Assembly: GCF_002994745.2 (NCBI RefSeq)
Contig: NC_037088.1
Coordinates: 2,919,001-2,983,000, forward strand
Origin: Rosa chinensis
Taxonomy: Eukaryota > Streptophyta > Magnoliopsida > Rosales > Rosaceae
Length of the DNA stretch: 64,000 nt
Direction: 5' to 3'
Part shown: positions 31,769-44,053 of the stretch, piece by piece
Layout: each line of letters starts with the position of its first letter
Position numbering within the stretch: the stretch's first letter is position 1
Program-made: the position numbers and the translations under genes
The notes under the pieces: generated by a model
What the model was told of the DNA's origin: nothing
The model's input: the letters and a program-made list of their open reading frames with translations, nothing else
The model's database searches: none

Positions 31769-34417
31769 TGTGAGCCCCGGAAAAGTTTATCGAGCTTAAA
31801 CGAAATAGTTCGCTAATTGACTTATCGATTTCAATAAAAGTGAAAGTACTCGAGAATATTTTCAGAAAATTTCTTGAAGTGAAATCTTCAATTTAGAAGT
31901 TGGAAAATGAAGTATACGTCACGACGAGTTCATGGAAATTTTCAGAGAATTTTCCGGTGACCGAACTATTTTTAGTGGCTATTCGAAGTTTTGGAATTGT
32001 GGAAATTAATTCCAGAAATTAATTCCAGAAAAAGAAACACGTGGCATGATCCTAGCACTATACCTTTTCCACCGCTTCATCACAGCCCTTGAATCAATTA
32101 AACTTGAGATATATTTACCCCAAGATCAGACCAAGGCTCTAGATTATTCTAGAGTAACCAGAAAGTTCGAGCTCTCTCAGCAGAGAGAGAGAAACCCGAC
32201 GACCCGCTAGGCAGCCCGACCACAACTCTGGCGTCCGGCCACCAATCGACGACGGACAACCACCCTCTTCTTCGCCTCTTCGTAACCTATAGCCTGATGC
32301 TCTTGGATCGTCCATGCACCTGACAAGAACGAAGAGCAGACGGTGAAGGTCCAAGCTTTCGCCGGCGATTTCTGCAAGTTTCCGGCCACCATTCAAGGAG
32401 CATTCGGTATGGAAATTCATCCTTTCGTCATAATATACACAATTTGATACTTAGTTTTCGGATTGGAGTAAGTTCTGATGAATTGGGTTTCTGGATTCCT
32501 CTCGGTCCGGCTCTGCTCTTTGACGCAGGCGACTTCTCTGGCCTCTCTTGGTTCGCTTTTCATTTCGTCTTCACCTGTTGATGCTTGTCGTTCTAAACTG
32601 AAGCTAAATTCCAAAGAATTGCTAGCTGGTGTTGGATTCCCAGTTCGTCATCATCCCTGTTCAATCGAGCTTGCTCGAAGTAGCTTTTGAAGGTATATTC
32701 CAACTCTCGAACCAAGTTTTGATCTTGGTATGATACTTGGAGGTTAGATGAACTGAATGGGTCATTTGGCTGAGATTGTATTACGCTTGTTGGTTGCTCA
32801 AGGTTGGGTTTAAAAATGAGTGGATAACCTGTTGTTGTGGCCTTGAAATGGATAGTTGGTTGTTTGAATGTGTATAAGCTCGATTGCATGTGCAGAATGG
32901 GTTGTGTGTCGAAGTGAATGAATTATGACTATCATGTTTGATTGTGGTTGTTGTTATTTAGGTGATAACAGTTTAGAATTTATGAATTGGTTGTGGAAAA
33001 ATCAAAAATGTGGTGAGGCTATAAAGCTTGGGTGTCCATAGTAAATTCCGTGGAATTACTATGCGGTAAAACGGTTAAGTAAATTCGAGATCTTTGGTTT
33101 GTTTGTGTATCTCGTGGTTTGATAATAAGTAAGGAAAGAAATTAATGTTTATACATGTATTGGGCGGCCTTGGTAATCAGGTACACTCAATATATGTTTG
33201 GTCGATAACGTAACTTCAAGTCAATGCTCGATAATTTAGGTAATTATCGAGTCTACCTCGATTGGTCAAACATGGTCAAATGGTCAAATGGTCAAGGTGG
33301 TCAAACCAGGAAAAGTTGGTTTAGACGATTTATTAATCGTTGAGATTTCGTTTAATTGTTAAAAAGATATTGACTATCGAAATGTCAGAATTTAGGATTT
33401 CAGTTACCCGAGGAGCAGAAGGTTCGCAACTCTCGGAGTACGTGAGAGAAAGCATCGGAATCTAGGTAGGGATTCAGGACTCTCCTCGGTTAGTTGTTTT
33501 CTTATATCTTGTGTTAAAATGATGCATGATGGGTGGTACGGTTTGGTTATGTTAAAATGCAATGCATACTAACCAAATTGTGAGAGATGTGATGGCTTGA
33601 GAGCGAAAGGGGCACTGACTTCCTTGGGTTTGATCCCCTAAACCTCCGGAGGGTTAGCTATACCGGTCGTCCGAGTATCTGCAATCACGAACTTGGTACG
33701 TGTGTATAGCTAGGTAGTGGACGTTCTCGCTACGCTTACCTGGTGATAAATTAATTTGAGGTAAGGTCGTGTAGTGGGTCTATGGGACCGGCCATCAGGT
33801 AACACTTGGATTTGGCGCCGTGTTTATTCAAGCATCATGCATCGGTTTTCACGTTGAAAAATATTAAAGTTTGTCGTTCATTTTTTTAAATACTTGGTTT
33901 AAGCCTATTTTCATACTGGAGCTCCAAAATCTATTTATTGGTTTCATGACTAGTTGAGTTAGAGTTCCTGTTGAGCAGTGAGGACAAAAGCTCACCCCTA
34001 CAACAGTATGATTGCAAGTACTGTGCACTGGTGACGGGACATTAGCGGACGGAGCTGGGTGTGCATAACAAGTTCGGTAAACCCTTGTCTGGAGTTGTGC
34101 TAACTTTTATTTCTCAAACTTCGTGCTTCGGAGCTTGTTGTTATCTAGCCTCAGGTTAAACTCAGTTGGATTCTCTTTCATTGAAATCCGTACCCAGTGT
34201 ACGTCCTTATCCAAGTTCTGAACAAACAAAATAGTTGCTAGCAATTCAAGTTTTCACCTCAAAAATATTTGTAGCTTCCGCTGTGTTTTACAAAAAGTTT
34301 TTCAAACAAAATGCCTTGCGGTTCTCTAGGATATAAATCGAGCGTTCGGTTTATGTTTTAGAGATTCGCGGCACTGTGACGTGCTTAAGCTGGTGAGGTG
34401 TAACTTGGGGCGTTACA
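31769..34417. mobile_element. Solo LTR, 2.65 kb
   Basis: The start TGTGAGCCCC and end GGGGCGTTACA are partly inverse to each other, as in large plant gypsy LTRs. A perfect CCAGC duplication flanks it (31764-31768 and 34418-34422). No gag-pol interior is present. It contains no recognised gene; open frames inside are short. It lies within the 26872-35035 LTR. Confidence 0.85.
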
Positions 34418-36558
34418 CCAGCAATCCCTGTTTCAATTTCCAATAGCCCTCTAACTCTGTGATCACAAGTTTCAATACCAGAAATTGAGGAACTAAAATC
34501 TTCAAAAGATCACAGCAGCACAAATTCTGGAGGATCACCCCTAAACCTGTGCCACTGCCCTTCAGTCTCCTAGCTTAAAGAAATTTCCATAGCTTTCACA
34601 ATTTATCTTCCCAAAATTGAGAGTGGTCTCTAAAAACCCTCAGCCCTTGTCACCAACCTTCTTCTTCCACCTTCGCTATAAAAAGCTGGTCTGCTACTGT
34701 TGGAAAGGAGACCACAACAACCGAGAAACATCAAGCAAGAGATCAAGCTCTAATATCTCTAAATCCCTAGCCATCAATTCATCCCAATCAACCTTGACCC
34801 AAAACCCAGAAATCATGCCATTGATGGAACTCTTTCTCTCTCTGCTAAACTCCCAGGCATCTAGCTCCCACGCCATATCCTCCTATAAGCTCTGTTATGT
34901 GAATTTACCTCTAATTGCTGCTGTTACCATCCAGCTAGTCACAACAAAATTGTTCCTGGGTCACGCCTTCGATCGATTTTGGGCCTGGTCTTTGCTCTAT
35001 CAGCTGGAAATCCAAAACACAAACTTGCCCTCACAGTTTGCAGTGATGCTATCACTAGTCGTCTTTTGCAGTTTTGCTTGGCTAAATTATGGTTTGGTTG
35101 TTTATGTCGTTAGGGATTGGTTTCTACCATTAAGTTTTATTGCTTTACCCCACCCCACCCCCAAAACAACAAATAGAGATGAAAAAAGAAATAAGCAAGC
35201 TAACAAATGCATTAAAATTTAATGAGGTTCAACCAATATCCTTACCTGCGTCCTTGGAGAGTTCTACCTTCACTAATGTACACAAGTACAAGATTACACC
35301 ACTCAAGTTTATGCGCATCCCAAGTCCTTGTATCCAAAATGATGTCTCTTGTACACTCTCTCTCAACCTAAAAGATCACTTTACCCTAAGGAGCTATTAT
35401 CACTCTTGAACGTAACTCACTTTGCTTATAAACACAAAGACCCTTAGGCCTCATTTGATTTGTGGAAAGGACAGTAATTCCTTTGTCTTTTTCATAGGGA
35501 GAGAAATTTCTCCCAAGAACTTTCCATTCCGATGTTTGGTAGCATAAGAAAAGTTATCAGGAAACTTGTTAAAAAGTTTGTAATTAATGTAATAAAATAA
35601 TATGTTATGAGTAATAAATGTAAGGAAAGAAAGGGAAAATGTGAATCCTTTGGGGTTTGGAATAAAACACGTACTTTCCCCCTTATTCCATTCTTTCAAG
35701 AAAATATTTCATTTCTATTTACATCCCAAATACAAGAAATGAACATTCTCTTCCTGATGCTTACTTTCCGCGAACCAAACAAAGCTTTCACGTTGCTTTC
35801 TTTCTCTCATACTACAAATGGTTGATAGACACACCCTTTTATAACCAATGATGGAAATCTCTAAAGCCTTTCATTAATGCTCATTCATGCACCATCATCC
35901 AACCACTTGCGATAAATGCTTAATTCATCAAACTTCCATGTTTATGAATCTTCCAATAAATCTTTTGTCTGGGACTATGTTGTTAGCCAAATAGCCACCC
36001 TAAAGTATAAGGGCCAAGTTATAGTGTAGGAGAATTTGAGTAGGGGATATTATACCCAAGGGATTGGAAAACCCGCTCTAGCTAAGGAAAACCTAAAGGA
36101 TGCTAGATGAATGTGCAAATGTACAAATCATAAACAATAGCTCACAAGTGAACCAAAGTTCATGGTGATTATATGCAAGGTGAAGTAGTGGTTTGATTTT
36201 AGTTTTGGAGATGATTTGATTCTGAAATAGCTAAATCAATACTTGAATTGTAAACTATGCTAAGTTAAATTAGATGTAATGAAATGGATGGGAGTGAGGA
36301 CTTAAGGTTTTCACCTCTAGCCTCTCTTGCAAACAATGATGCTTTTATATTGAATGATTTCATTTTAATTAGCCAATTTCTTTCCATGCATCCCTTTTGG
36401 GTATGACAAGGGACATGCTCTTTTGATGATATTAAGCAACCCCTCTCAGGTGCAGTACTTAACTACTTAAGTCATGCATTTCAATCCAGTTAGGTATCTA
36501 CTGCATTTACCTAAGTGCATAAAGCTTAGAGATGAAGAGATTATGCAAACCAACCAAG

Positions 36559-36882
36559 CTATCTCTAAGTGATTGTAGCTCACAACCCTAACATACACAT
36601 ATGATAGGCTATCATGCTGCAAACAACCAAGGTTAATCAAGCCCTAATTGTTTCTCATGTCATGACAAATATTCATACTCAAATTGATTAAGTTTAAGCA
36701 TAAACATTCAACTCTTGAACCTATCTCTAAGTGATTGTAGTTCACAACCCTAACATGCACATATGATATGCTATCATTTTTCAAACAACCAAGGTTAATG
36801 AAGGCTTAATTGTTTCTCATGTCATGGCAAAAATCCATACCCAAATTGATTAAGTTTAAGGATAAACATTCAACTCTTGAAC
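36559..36882. repeat. 162-bp tandem duplication
   Basis: The unit beginning CTATCTCTAAGTGATTGTAG starts at 36559 and again at 36721. Both copies run through ATATGATA, CAACCAAGGTTAAT and ATAAACATTCAACTCTTGAA, with about 10 percent differences. Confidence 0.9.
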
Positions 36883-37269
36883 TAGCATGTTAAGGTGCTA
36901 AAGAAAAGTGCATCAAACATAATATTTAAATTAAAGTCATACAATATTGGCCAGAGCTTTCAACCCTAGCCTCAACAAACTAACTACTCACTTGCAATCA
37001 AATACATAAGCTCTAAAATGTTTATGAACATCAAACTAAAAAATAGGGATAGAGAAGTGACTAGTGATGATCAAATTGAGGATGGTGTAGATGAACTTAT
37101 GCAGGTTTTGTCATGTGTTGATGATTCTTCAAGTGATGCTAGACTCTTTTCCTTCTTCTTCAAAGATTGATGATGGAATATAAGATGTAGAAATGATAAA
37201 GTGGTGAAATGGTGGAGTGGTGAAGCTTTATATATATGAAATAGAATGGGTAGATGCAAAAAATGATGA

Positions 37270-37360
37270 ATTTGGTGGTGGTAATAGATGTTATGGATTG
37301 ATGGTGGTGGTGATAGTGGAGGTTATGGATTGATGGTGGTGGTGGTGGTGGAGATTTTGT
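37270..37360. repeat. GGT-rich trinucleotide repeat
   Basis: Two similar blocks (TTATGGATTGATGGTGGTGG) are followed by GGT runs. Simple-sequence repeat only. Confidence 0.85.
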
Positions 37361-38647
37361 GGAGGAGATGATAGTGTACTGTAGAGAATATAAAGAGAAA
37401 AAAAGATGTAATGGAGTGGTATATGTATGGGTGATGGAGTGTTGGGAAACTTGTAGGAAGATGATATGATGATAAAAAGGGAAGAGAGAGCCTTAACTAG
37501 AGGGAGAGGAGGAAGAGAAGCAGCTAGCCCTCTCTTCATAAGTAAGAAACAAGAGAGAAAGAGTGAGAAAAAATCAACAAAAGGAGGTGAACTGTTGGAG
37601 AAGAGAAATGACATAATGATGAGGTATGAGAGTGTAGAGTAGAAAAAGACGACTTAGGAGAAGAGAGGACTATCTAGCTCTCTTTATTGTGCATGGAAAA
37701 CATGAAAATGAAGAGTGTTGGAGTTGTTTTGGGTCACCAAAGTCAATGACAAGCATGAGAGAGAACCCTATGCACCATACTTATTATCCAAAGGATAATA
37801 TGATGGATTAATCTTGCCACAATCTTGTAAGATTCTTCTAGGCCTCTCCTTGAGAATTGCAGCATCATAAACCTTCCAAAAATGCACAACAAAGCCATCC
37901 AAAATGGATTATCGGCCAAGTTACCCTTATTCGACTAGGATTCATTTTCTGCTTCTGAAGTTTCGTTCTTGGACTAGGTTTTACTTGCTATTGGCATATT
38001 TATGGATGGTTCTCAACCCCTACATACTCTATAACATCATGTATTCTAGAATGATCAACAACCTTCGAGAAAAACTCTAAGTAAGTTGCCAGAAAAGATC
38101 TCTCAAAAAGCTTTGTGAAAATCTGATAGTTTCTACCTTCTCGGGAAGCCTAATTTGAGCATTAATTTCCGCTGTCTTGATGACGTTTATGACCAGATCC
38201 TGGGCTCATGTTGTACTACAACATCATGTCTCTAAGGAAAGCTAACCCTTTTTGCAAGAGTCTACTTGGAAGGTTGCAAGGAAAGCTCTCTAAAACTGTT
38301 CTCGATAAGCTGATTCTAAACTGCAGTTTCCTGCTTTGCAGCAACTATTTTGCATAACAATTTCCGTGGACTTCCCTTGTAATTTCCGGCCAAAGGAGTG
38401 ATCAAACTTAGCCCTTTGCATCATTACTTCATGGTCCATGGCTTCATTGCTCCACTTAAACTCCTATTTTTCTGGGATTGCTTCACGAAGTACTTGTGCC
38501 GCCAAAAGTGGTGGTGCATATTAAATTCGCCAAAATTTCATTTTTTTTTTCTCCTCTTGTCAAGATTTTCTACAAAATATGGAATTAGATTAGTCAACAC
38601 TAAATTTGACTTTTAGGACAAATAATTTTCATGTTTTAGGACACAAA

Positions 38648-38669
38648 TATATATATATATATATATATA
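38648..38669. repeat. (AT)n microsatellite
   Basis: About 11 AT units. Confidence 0.9.
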
Positions 38670-41184
38670 AATTATGATCCAACATGTGTATGTACATTAT
38701 CAACTTGATGAGAGAACCAAGAAGACACATAGGTCAGAATCTCAACATCACCCACCTTCTACATTAACTCATAAGGAATACCAAAGGTCCATCATGAATT
38801 TAACCATGCATTTATTGTCAAAGCATCAATTTCTCATACATAAGTTGTTACCATAAATGCACAAACCATTAATACCATGTATTCATGCCATGCAAAATAT
38901 CTCCACCAATGAGGGATAGACACCAAACCTAACAATATGTCCTTTGTTTTAGTACCGGTTTTGTAATTTGTCTTTTGTTTAATGGAATTTGTTTGTTATT
39001 TGCTAAAGAAAATTACCATGTTTTTCATTGTAGCTTCTTCAAAATTACCATGTTTTTCATATTTTTTATTTTTTATTTTTTTATTTTTTATTTTTTTATA
39101 GTAAAGTTGTCTATATCTAGTCGAGTTGGGAGTATAGAACATCATGGTGTGCATTGTAAATTGAAATTGATGAATACAATGTGAGGGGACAAAGTGCCTA
39201 AACTTCAAGCCTTTAAAGAAAAGAGAAATTGACTCCACAAGACATCTTCGATAGTATAAAATCAATCAAATCCATTGCTCAACATTAGAACTTGCTCGAG
39301 CCAAAAGGTGAGCTAACACAAATAGTAGTCTAATGGCATATTTATCTTAAGGTGGCCAAAGAGTAGTATAGAAACATCAACTAATGATAGAAGTTTGAAA
39401 TTTAAGAAAGGAAAAAAAAAAAGCTAATAACACTTTAATTAAGCTGACTCAGCCTGTTACTTTGGAACAAATAGCTCTAATGTGTTTCATATAATACTGA
39501 CTGTATTAGATGCCCTATTTCATCCTTTTATGTTTATTTTTGACCAGCTTTTGGAACCCCCTTGAATTCCTTGCTTCTAGTACAAGGACTTCTCTTCCAT
39601 GTGGTGCTATTGTCCCATGGACTCGTGACACTACCATTTGATCTAATCTAATATACATCCACATTGAATAAGCTTTATGAGTCCAACTACAGAGCCTATG
39701 TAATTGTATATGGAATTAATATAGCTAGCTAGGGTATTGGAGAACACAGGTTTTTGGTCAGTTCTATTGTAGGAGTTTCATTACATGTGGTCCCAAACAA
39801 CTGCATTACATGTCTAGGTAAAATGAGGGGAAGGCAGAAAGTGAAAGTCGAATTTCATTGTTATTGTGGACTCCAAATTATGTTCTCCCTAAAAGATATT
39901 GAACTTCATATTGTGTAATTAGTGACTTAGTGTCATGCACCAAGTGCCTAATCTCTCAAAATTTATTTTGACAAATATTTAAAATTTAAAATCTCCAATT
40001 CGAGCTCAAATATAATCGCATAAATTGGTACTTCCATTCAGGAAAAAAAAATGGTATGGTACTTGGTATCTCTGGTATTTAAAAGGAGGTATCTCACATA
40101 GTACAATCCTTTGGTATGTCACGAGATTCTCTGTTTCAATGGTTGTGAATGGACTGAAAGTAATATGGTGGTGAACGAGTCTGCGTCTGCGGTGGTGGTA
40201 CAACATGGGTAGGACTGTTCCTTGCATTGCGTACAAGCAAAGCTTTCAAAATGGACCCATAATTATTGGACAGAATCAAATCTGATGATTTATATTTTTT
40301 CTTTTCAATGAAACCAATCATGAATTAATGAATCGTATCAAAAAAAAAATCATGATAGTTCAACTGATATTAATGAATTAATGAATGATTTTAACAAATT
40401 TATCGCACGACTTGATAGTTCAACTGATTTGATGGATGTTTTGTTCATCATTAATAAAAAGAAATGGTTCGTCCCCATATACTAATATATCACGGAATTA
40501 GTTTACTACAAAAATAAACTAGTTTAAGATTAAGTCAAGTTAGTTTACTAATGTATGAAGTTAGTTTACTTTATTTATTGATATCTCAATGTAGTGTAGA
40601 ACTATTCAAGAAGAATATGTCTCATAAATTTTTGTTTTTGTTTTTTTTTTAACCTTTTAAACTAGACAAATCCTTACCTCTTTTCCTAGTTTTGATCATC
40701 GGTTTAATTGGAATCGATTTCAAATGAAATTCCAAGTCAATATCTCACATATATTCTATCTTATCACAAAAACGCTAAAGGAATAATAACACAATGATAT
40801 ATATTTAATTTAGAAAAATTCTTGCTTGCGTCTTTGACGTGTGACAATACGCTACTAGTTCAACTCGATCCACAATGGAATAGAACATTTATCACAAACC
40901 GATTTATCTTGAGCTACAAAATTCAACACACTTGAGGTAATATTCAAGGGCTTCATTCAAATTCAAGGTCGCCATTTTCACATCAAACACATTCAACATT
41001 TCCCAACTTGACCGTGCACTAGAGTTCATTGGGACTGTAAAAATATAAGAACATGGTAACTGCCTATTGGAATGGTATCTTGAAAATCAAAACAGTTTAC
41101 AGTGAGTTTAGACAAAAAGCTGTTTACTTTTGTTATTAGTTAACATTATCTTGTTCCCCCTTTAAAGCTACTTGGGGAATAGAG

Positions 41185-41187
<3 letters not shown>

Positions 41188-41227
<40 letters not shown>
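41188..41227. repeat. (GA)n microsatellite, about 20 units
   Basis: A pure GA run about 125 bases before an ATG at 41354. GA tracts often mark plant 5' leaders, but no gene could be supported here. Confidence 0.9.
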
Positions 41228-41229
<2 letters not shown>

Positions 41230-42039
41230 AAACAACTTTTTTATGTTTAGGTAAACAAAATGTAGGGATCAGAAAGACAGGGACCTTGTAGAGAAGAAGA
41301 TTTTAGATCTTTGGTGTTACTGGTTGAGCTGAGCTGTACGGCAAAGATTGAAAATGGAGACAGATTTGTTTCAGGTGAGTGCGGCTTGCCTAACACTCAC
41401 CGGCTGTGGAAACGGCTTTACCTGCATTCCCCTCCATCACTCGATGCCAATATGGCAATGTCATCTTTCATCTTTCTTCTCTGTGACTAGCCTTCCTGTA
41501 AGTGCTCGCGTGTGTCAAAAGTCGTGTGCATGAAGCTGGCTACGAAAAAGTTATCACTTATTTAATTTTTTGTGTTAATTTTTCTTCAATTTTATTATGT
41601 TTTATCTATAATTTTGGCAATACATACTCTATTGTTTCTATTTTGTTCATTTCTTCTTTTAGTTTAGGATGAACTACAAATCTTTGATGGTGAACTTTCT
41701 TACCTTTCAAACCTTGAAAGATTAAAAACTCATTGATAACATTTTAATTATCAGGGACAAAAATGTCAAAATAAAATAAAATGAAAATATTTATTAAAAA
41801 AATTTCTTTAAATTACCGATCCACAATCATCAGGTGTATAGACAAATTCTAGTTTTAATAATTAAAGGACATTATAGTAATTAATAAATGACAAAAAAAA
41901 CCATTTATCTCTATATTTTCTCTCTACAAGTAATTAATTTCAACTTCCCACTATTCTATTTAAAATAATTAAGGAAAAAAAATTACTTCTCTCTTTTTTT
42001 TTTTTTTTTGTCATATAATCATAAAAAAGTTCCTGAATA

Positions 42040-42638
42040 GTATGGAGACTATTGTAGCGCGGCGGACGGCTAGCTTCCTACATCGACTTCTGTTCAGCTG
42101 GTGGTGTTTCGATCGATTTTTAGACCGGCCTTTGCGAAGAGTTCGTATTGGCTTCAGGCAAAGTCGAGGATTTGGTCCTTAGATCAGTCTCCAAGTCAAA
42201 GTGCGAGTGCAAGGCAATGTGCGGGACAACTTGACGGGGGCATGATGCTAGGTGATTCTGGAGCGGCTGCGTCCTGCTTGAGTGCCCAGAGTAGTTTTTT
42301 GTTGGGCCTGGGTCCTTCTTTGGGCCTATGCTTTTTTGTTGGTTGTGTTTTTTCGACCCATTCGTTGTTAGGCCCGTATTTGGGATATAGGGGGAGCCCT
42401 CTCATGTAGGGTAATCTTAGGTTCTTATGAATAAATTAGGGCAGACTTTGGTCCATACTCCTGACATTATCTTGGCTACTAGAGCTCTACTTTAGGGTAA
42501 TTACAGTTATGTTGTTTTAGAGTAGTCTAGCATGACTCAATTTTAATGTAACCTGCTAGAGTGAGTTATGATATGATATGCTGTTACATTCATTTACATT
42601 TATTAATAAATTGACAATCCTTTCAAAAAAAAAAAAAG
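42040..42638 (+). mobile_element. LINE-like 3' end with poly(A) tail
   Basis: A GC-richer block inside AT-rich DNA ends CAATCCTTTC and a run of 13 A (42626-42638). Text before and after it (AAAGTTCCTGAA near 42030, AAAGTACTTGAG after the tail) resembles a decayed target duplication of about 12 bp. No reverse transcriptase is present, so it is a 5'-truncated or non-autonomous LINE-type insertion. Confidence 0.5.
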
Positions 42639-43239
42639 TACTTGAGGCGAATAAGTTGATTCACCGTTACAATTGAACGTATGCGTACTAATATACTAGC
42701 AACGTGCCCGCGTTTCTCGCGGGTGATATTATGATGTTAATGGAAAATAGATCAACTTAAAAGAAAGACATTTTCAATGATAGTTTGGCTAATTACTCTT
42801 TTACACTTTTATCTATTTATATTCTATTAACTTAATTTGATAATTATGTTATCGAATGGTATTATAGATACTTCAAAATTTGGTGAAACCTTTTGACATT
42901 AAAAGAGGATCTCCATTTATAGTAGTAAAGATGAATAGCTAGACTCACACTTGGACATGTGTCAAGAGGGGTGTTGGGCGAAATTGTCCATGACAATCTC
43001 TTGGCGTCCCTGATTCGTCTTTATACAAGGCCGGTTTCCCTAGAAACAAACTGTTGAATTCTGAACATAGCTGAAAGAGCCATCTCAAACTATGACAAAC
43101 ATCATGATCATAGCCATCCAAAAACATGATAAGAAGAGTAATAAAATAAGAAAATTACATAAAGTAATAGGGTGTGTTGTATTAGTGTAGTAGTAAGACA
43201 GAGATAGAAATATGGGATGTTGTTTAAGTTGGCGTGCTC

Positions 43240-44053
43240 GTGAAACGAAATACACAGCCACTCCGTACCCCTCCCAAAACCAACACTATTACTCTCTACA
43301 CTCCACACTATACACTGTAGAGAGAGAAGAAGAAATCCATTTAGAGAGGGAGAGTGAGAGCCAATTGTCTCTATCTTTGCTTGTAGACTCAAAACTGTGA
43401 GAGAAGCCAAACCCATTCCCATTCTCCTTCTCTCTCAATCCTTCTCTGTTGTTCCAACCTCCTCAGTGTATGTCCTCTCTCTTTCTCTCTTTCTGAGTTC
43501 ACCCAATTCTTTGTTTCTATGTTCTTTTCATGAATTTACATTCACATTGACTGAAATATCTAGAGTTTTGCAAACCTTGTAATTCAGTTTCAATGCTTTT
43601 CTTTCTTTCCTCTGATTTCTCCCAGATTTTTGTTTCATAGCGAAATGTGAAGGGATCTTTTTGCTCAATTAGGTACACCCTTCTCATCTCCTCCAAACCA
43701 AGAAACCAAAATTTTCCATCTTGAAAGTTACAAGTTTTGTATTAGTAGCCAAAAAAGGAAGACAATTGGCGAAAGAAACAGGCTTTAATTTCTGCTTTGT
43801 AGGTATGCCTTGTTTTGTTCTACATTTGGCAAATTTCTTAGTGCAAGTGTTTTGTTTCTTTACCCACATTCATTATCCAAGAACCAGTAAAAAAGATTGA
43901 TTTTTTATTTACTGATTTGTAGTTGGTATGAGTCCAAAAGCTTATCTTTTGCTCTAAATTTGCTATTGTTTTTTTTTTTCCCTGTGAAATTTGAATGGTT
44001 TCATTTACTTTGTAGCTTGTTATGCAAATCTGAGTTTGGTTAGTTGTGCAAAT
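43240..44053 (+). promoter_or_regulatory. 5' leader region of the BIG BROTHER gene
   Basis: A CT/GA-rich leader (43320-43500) typical of plant 5'UTRs is followed by T-rich intron-like sequence, with an acceptor-like TTTGTAG at about 44008-44014 shortly before the start codon. At least one 5'UTR intron is likely; the exact exon ends are not certain. Confidence 0.5.

Larger units (their letters stand above)
26872..35035 (+). mobile_element. Solo LTR (about 1.2 kb net), split by two nested insertions
   Basis: The left end is TGTTGACACCC preceded by GTTTG (26867-26871); the right end is TTGCCCTCACA followed by GTTTG (35036-35040). TG...CA termini and an identical 5-bp duplication are the marks of an LTR insertion. 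Subtracting the nested elements at 27422-31726 and 31769-34417 with their duplications leaves 1200 bp, a normal LTR length. A TATA-like CTATAAAAAG lies at about 34676-34685 on the plus strand, giving the orientation. No internal retroelement region of this family is present. Confidence 0.65.
35041..41180. other. Gene-poor intergenic region
   Basis: This AT-rich stretch has only short, non-conserved open frames. It holds the 162-bp tandem duplication, GGT and AT microsatellites, and text near 36030-36120 that may be old retroelement remains. I see no gene. Confidence 0.6.

Noticed and set aside
41340..41533. ATG after a GA run with a donor-like CAG/GTGAGT
   Set aside because: It looks like a possible first exon, but no following exon or recognisable protein was found.
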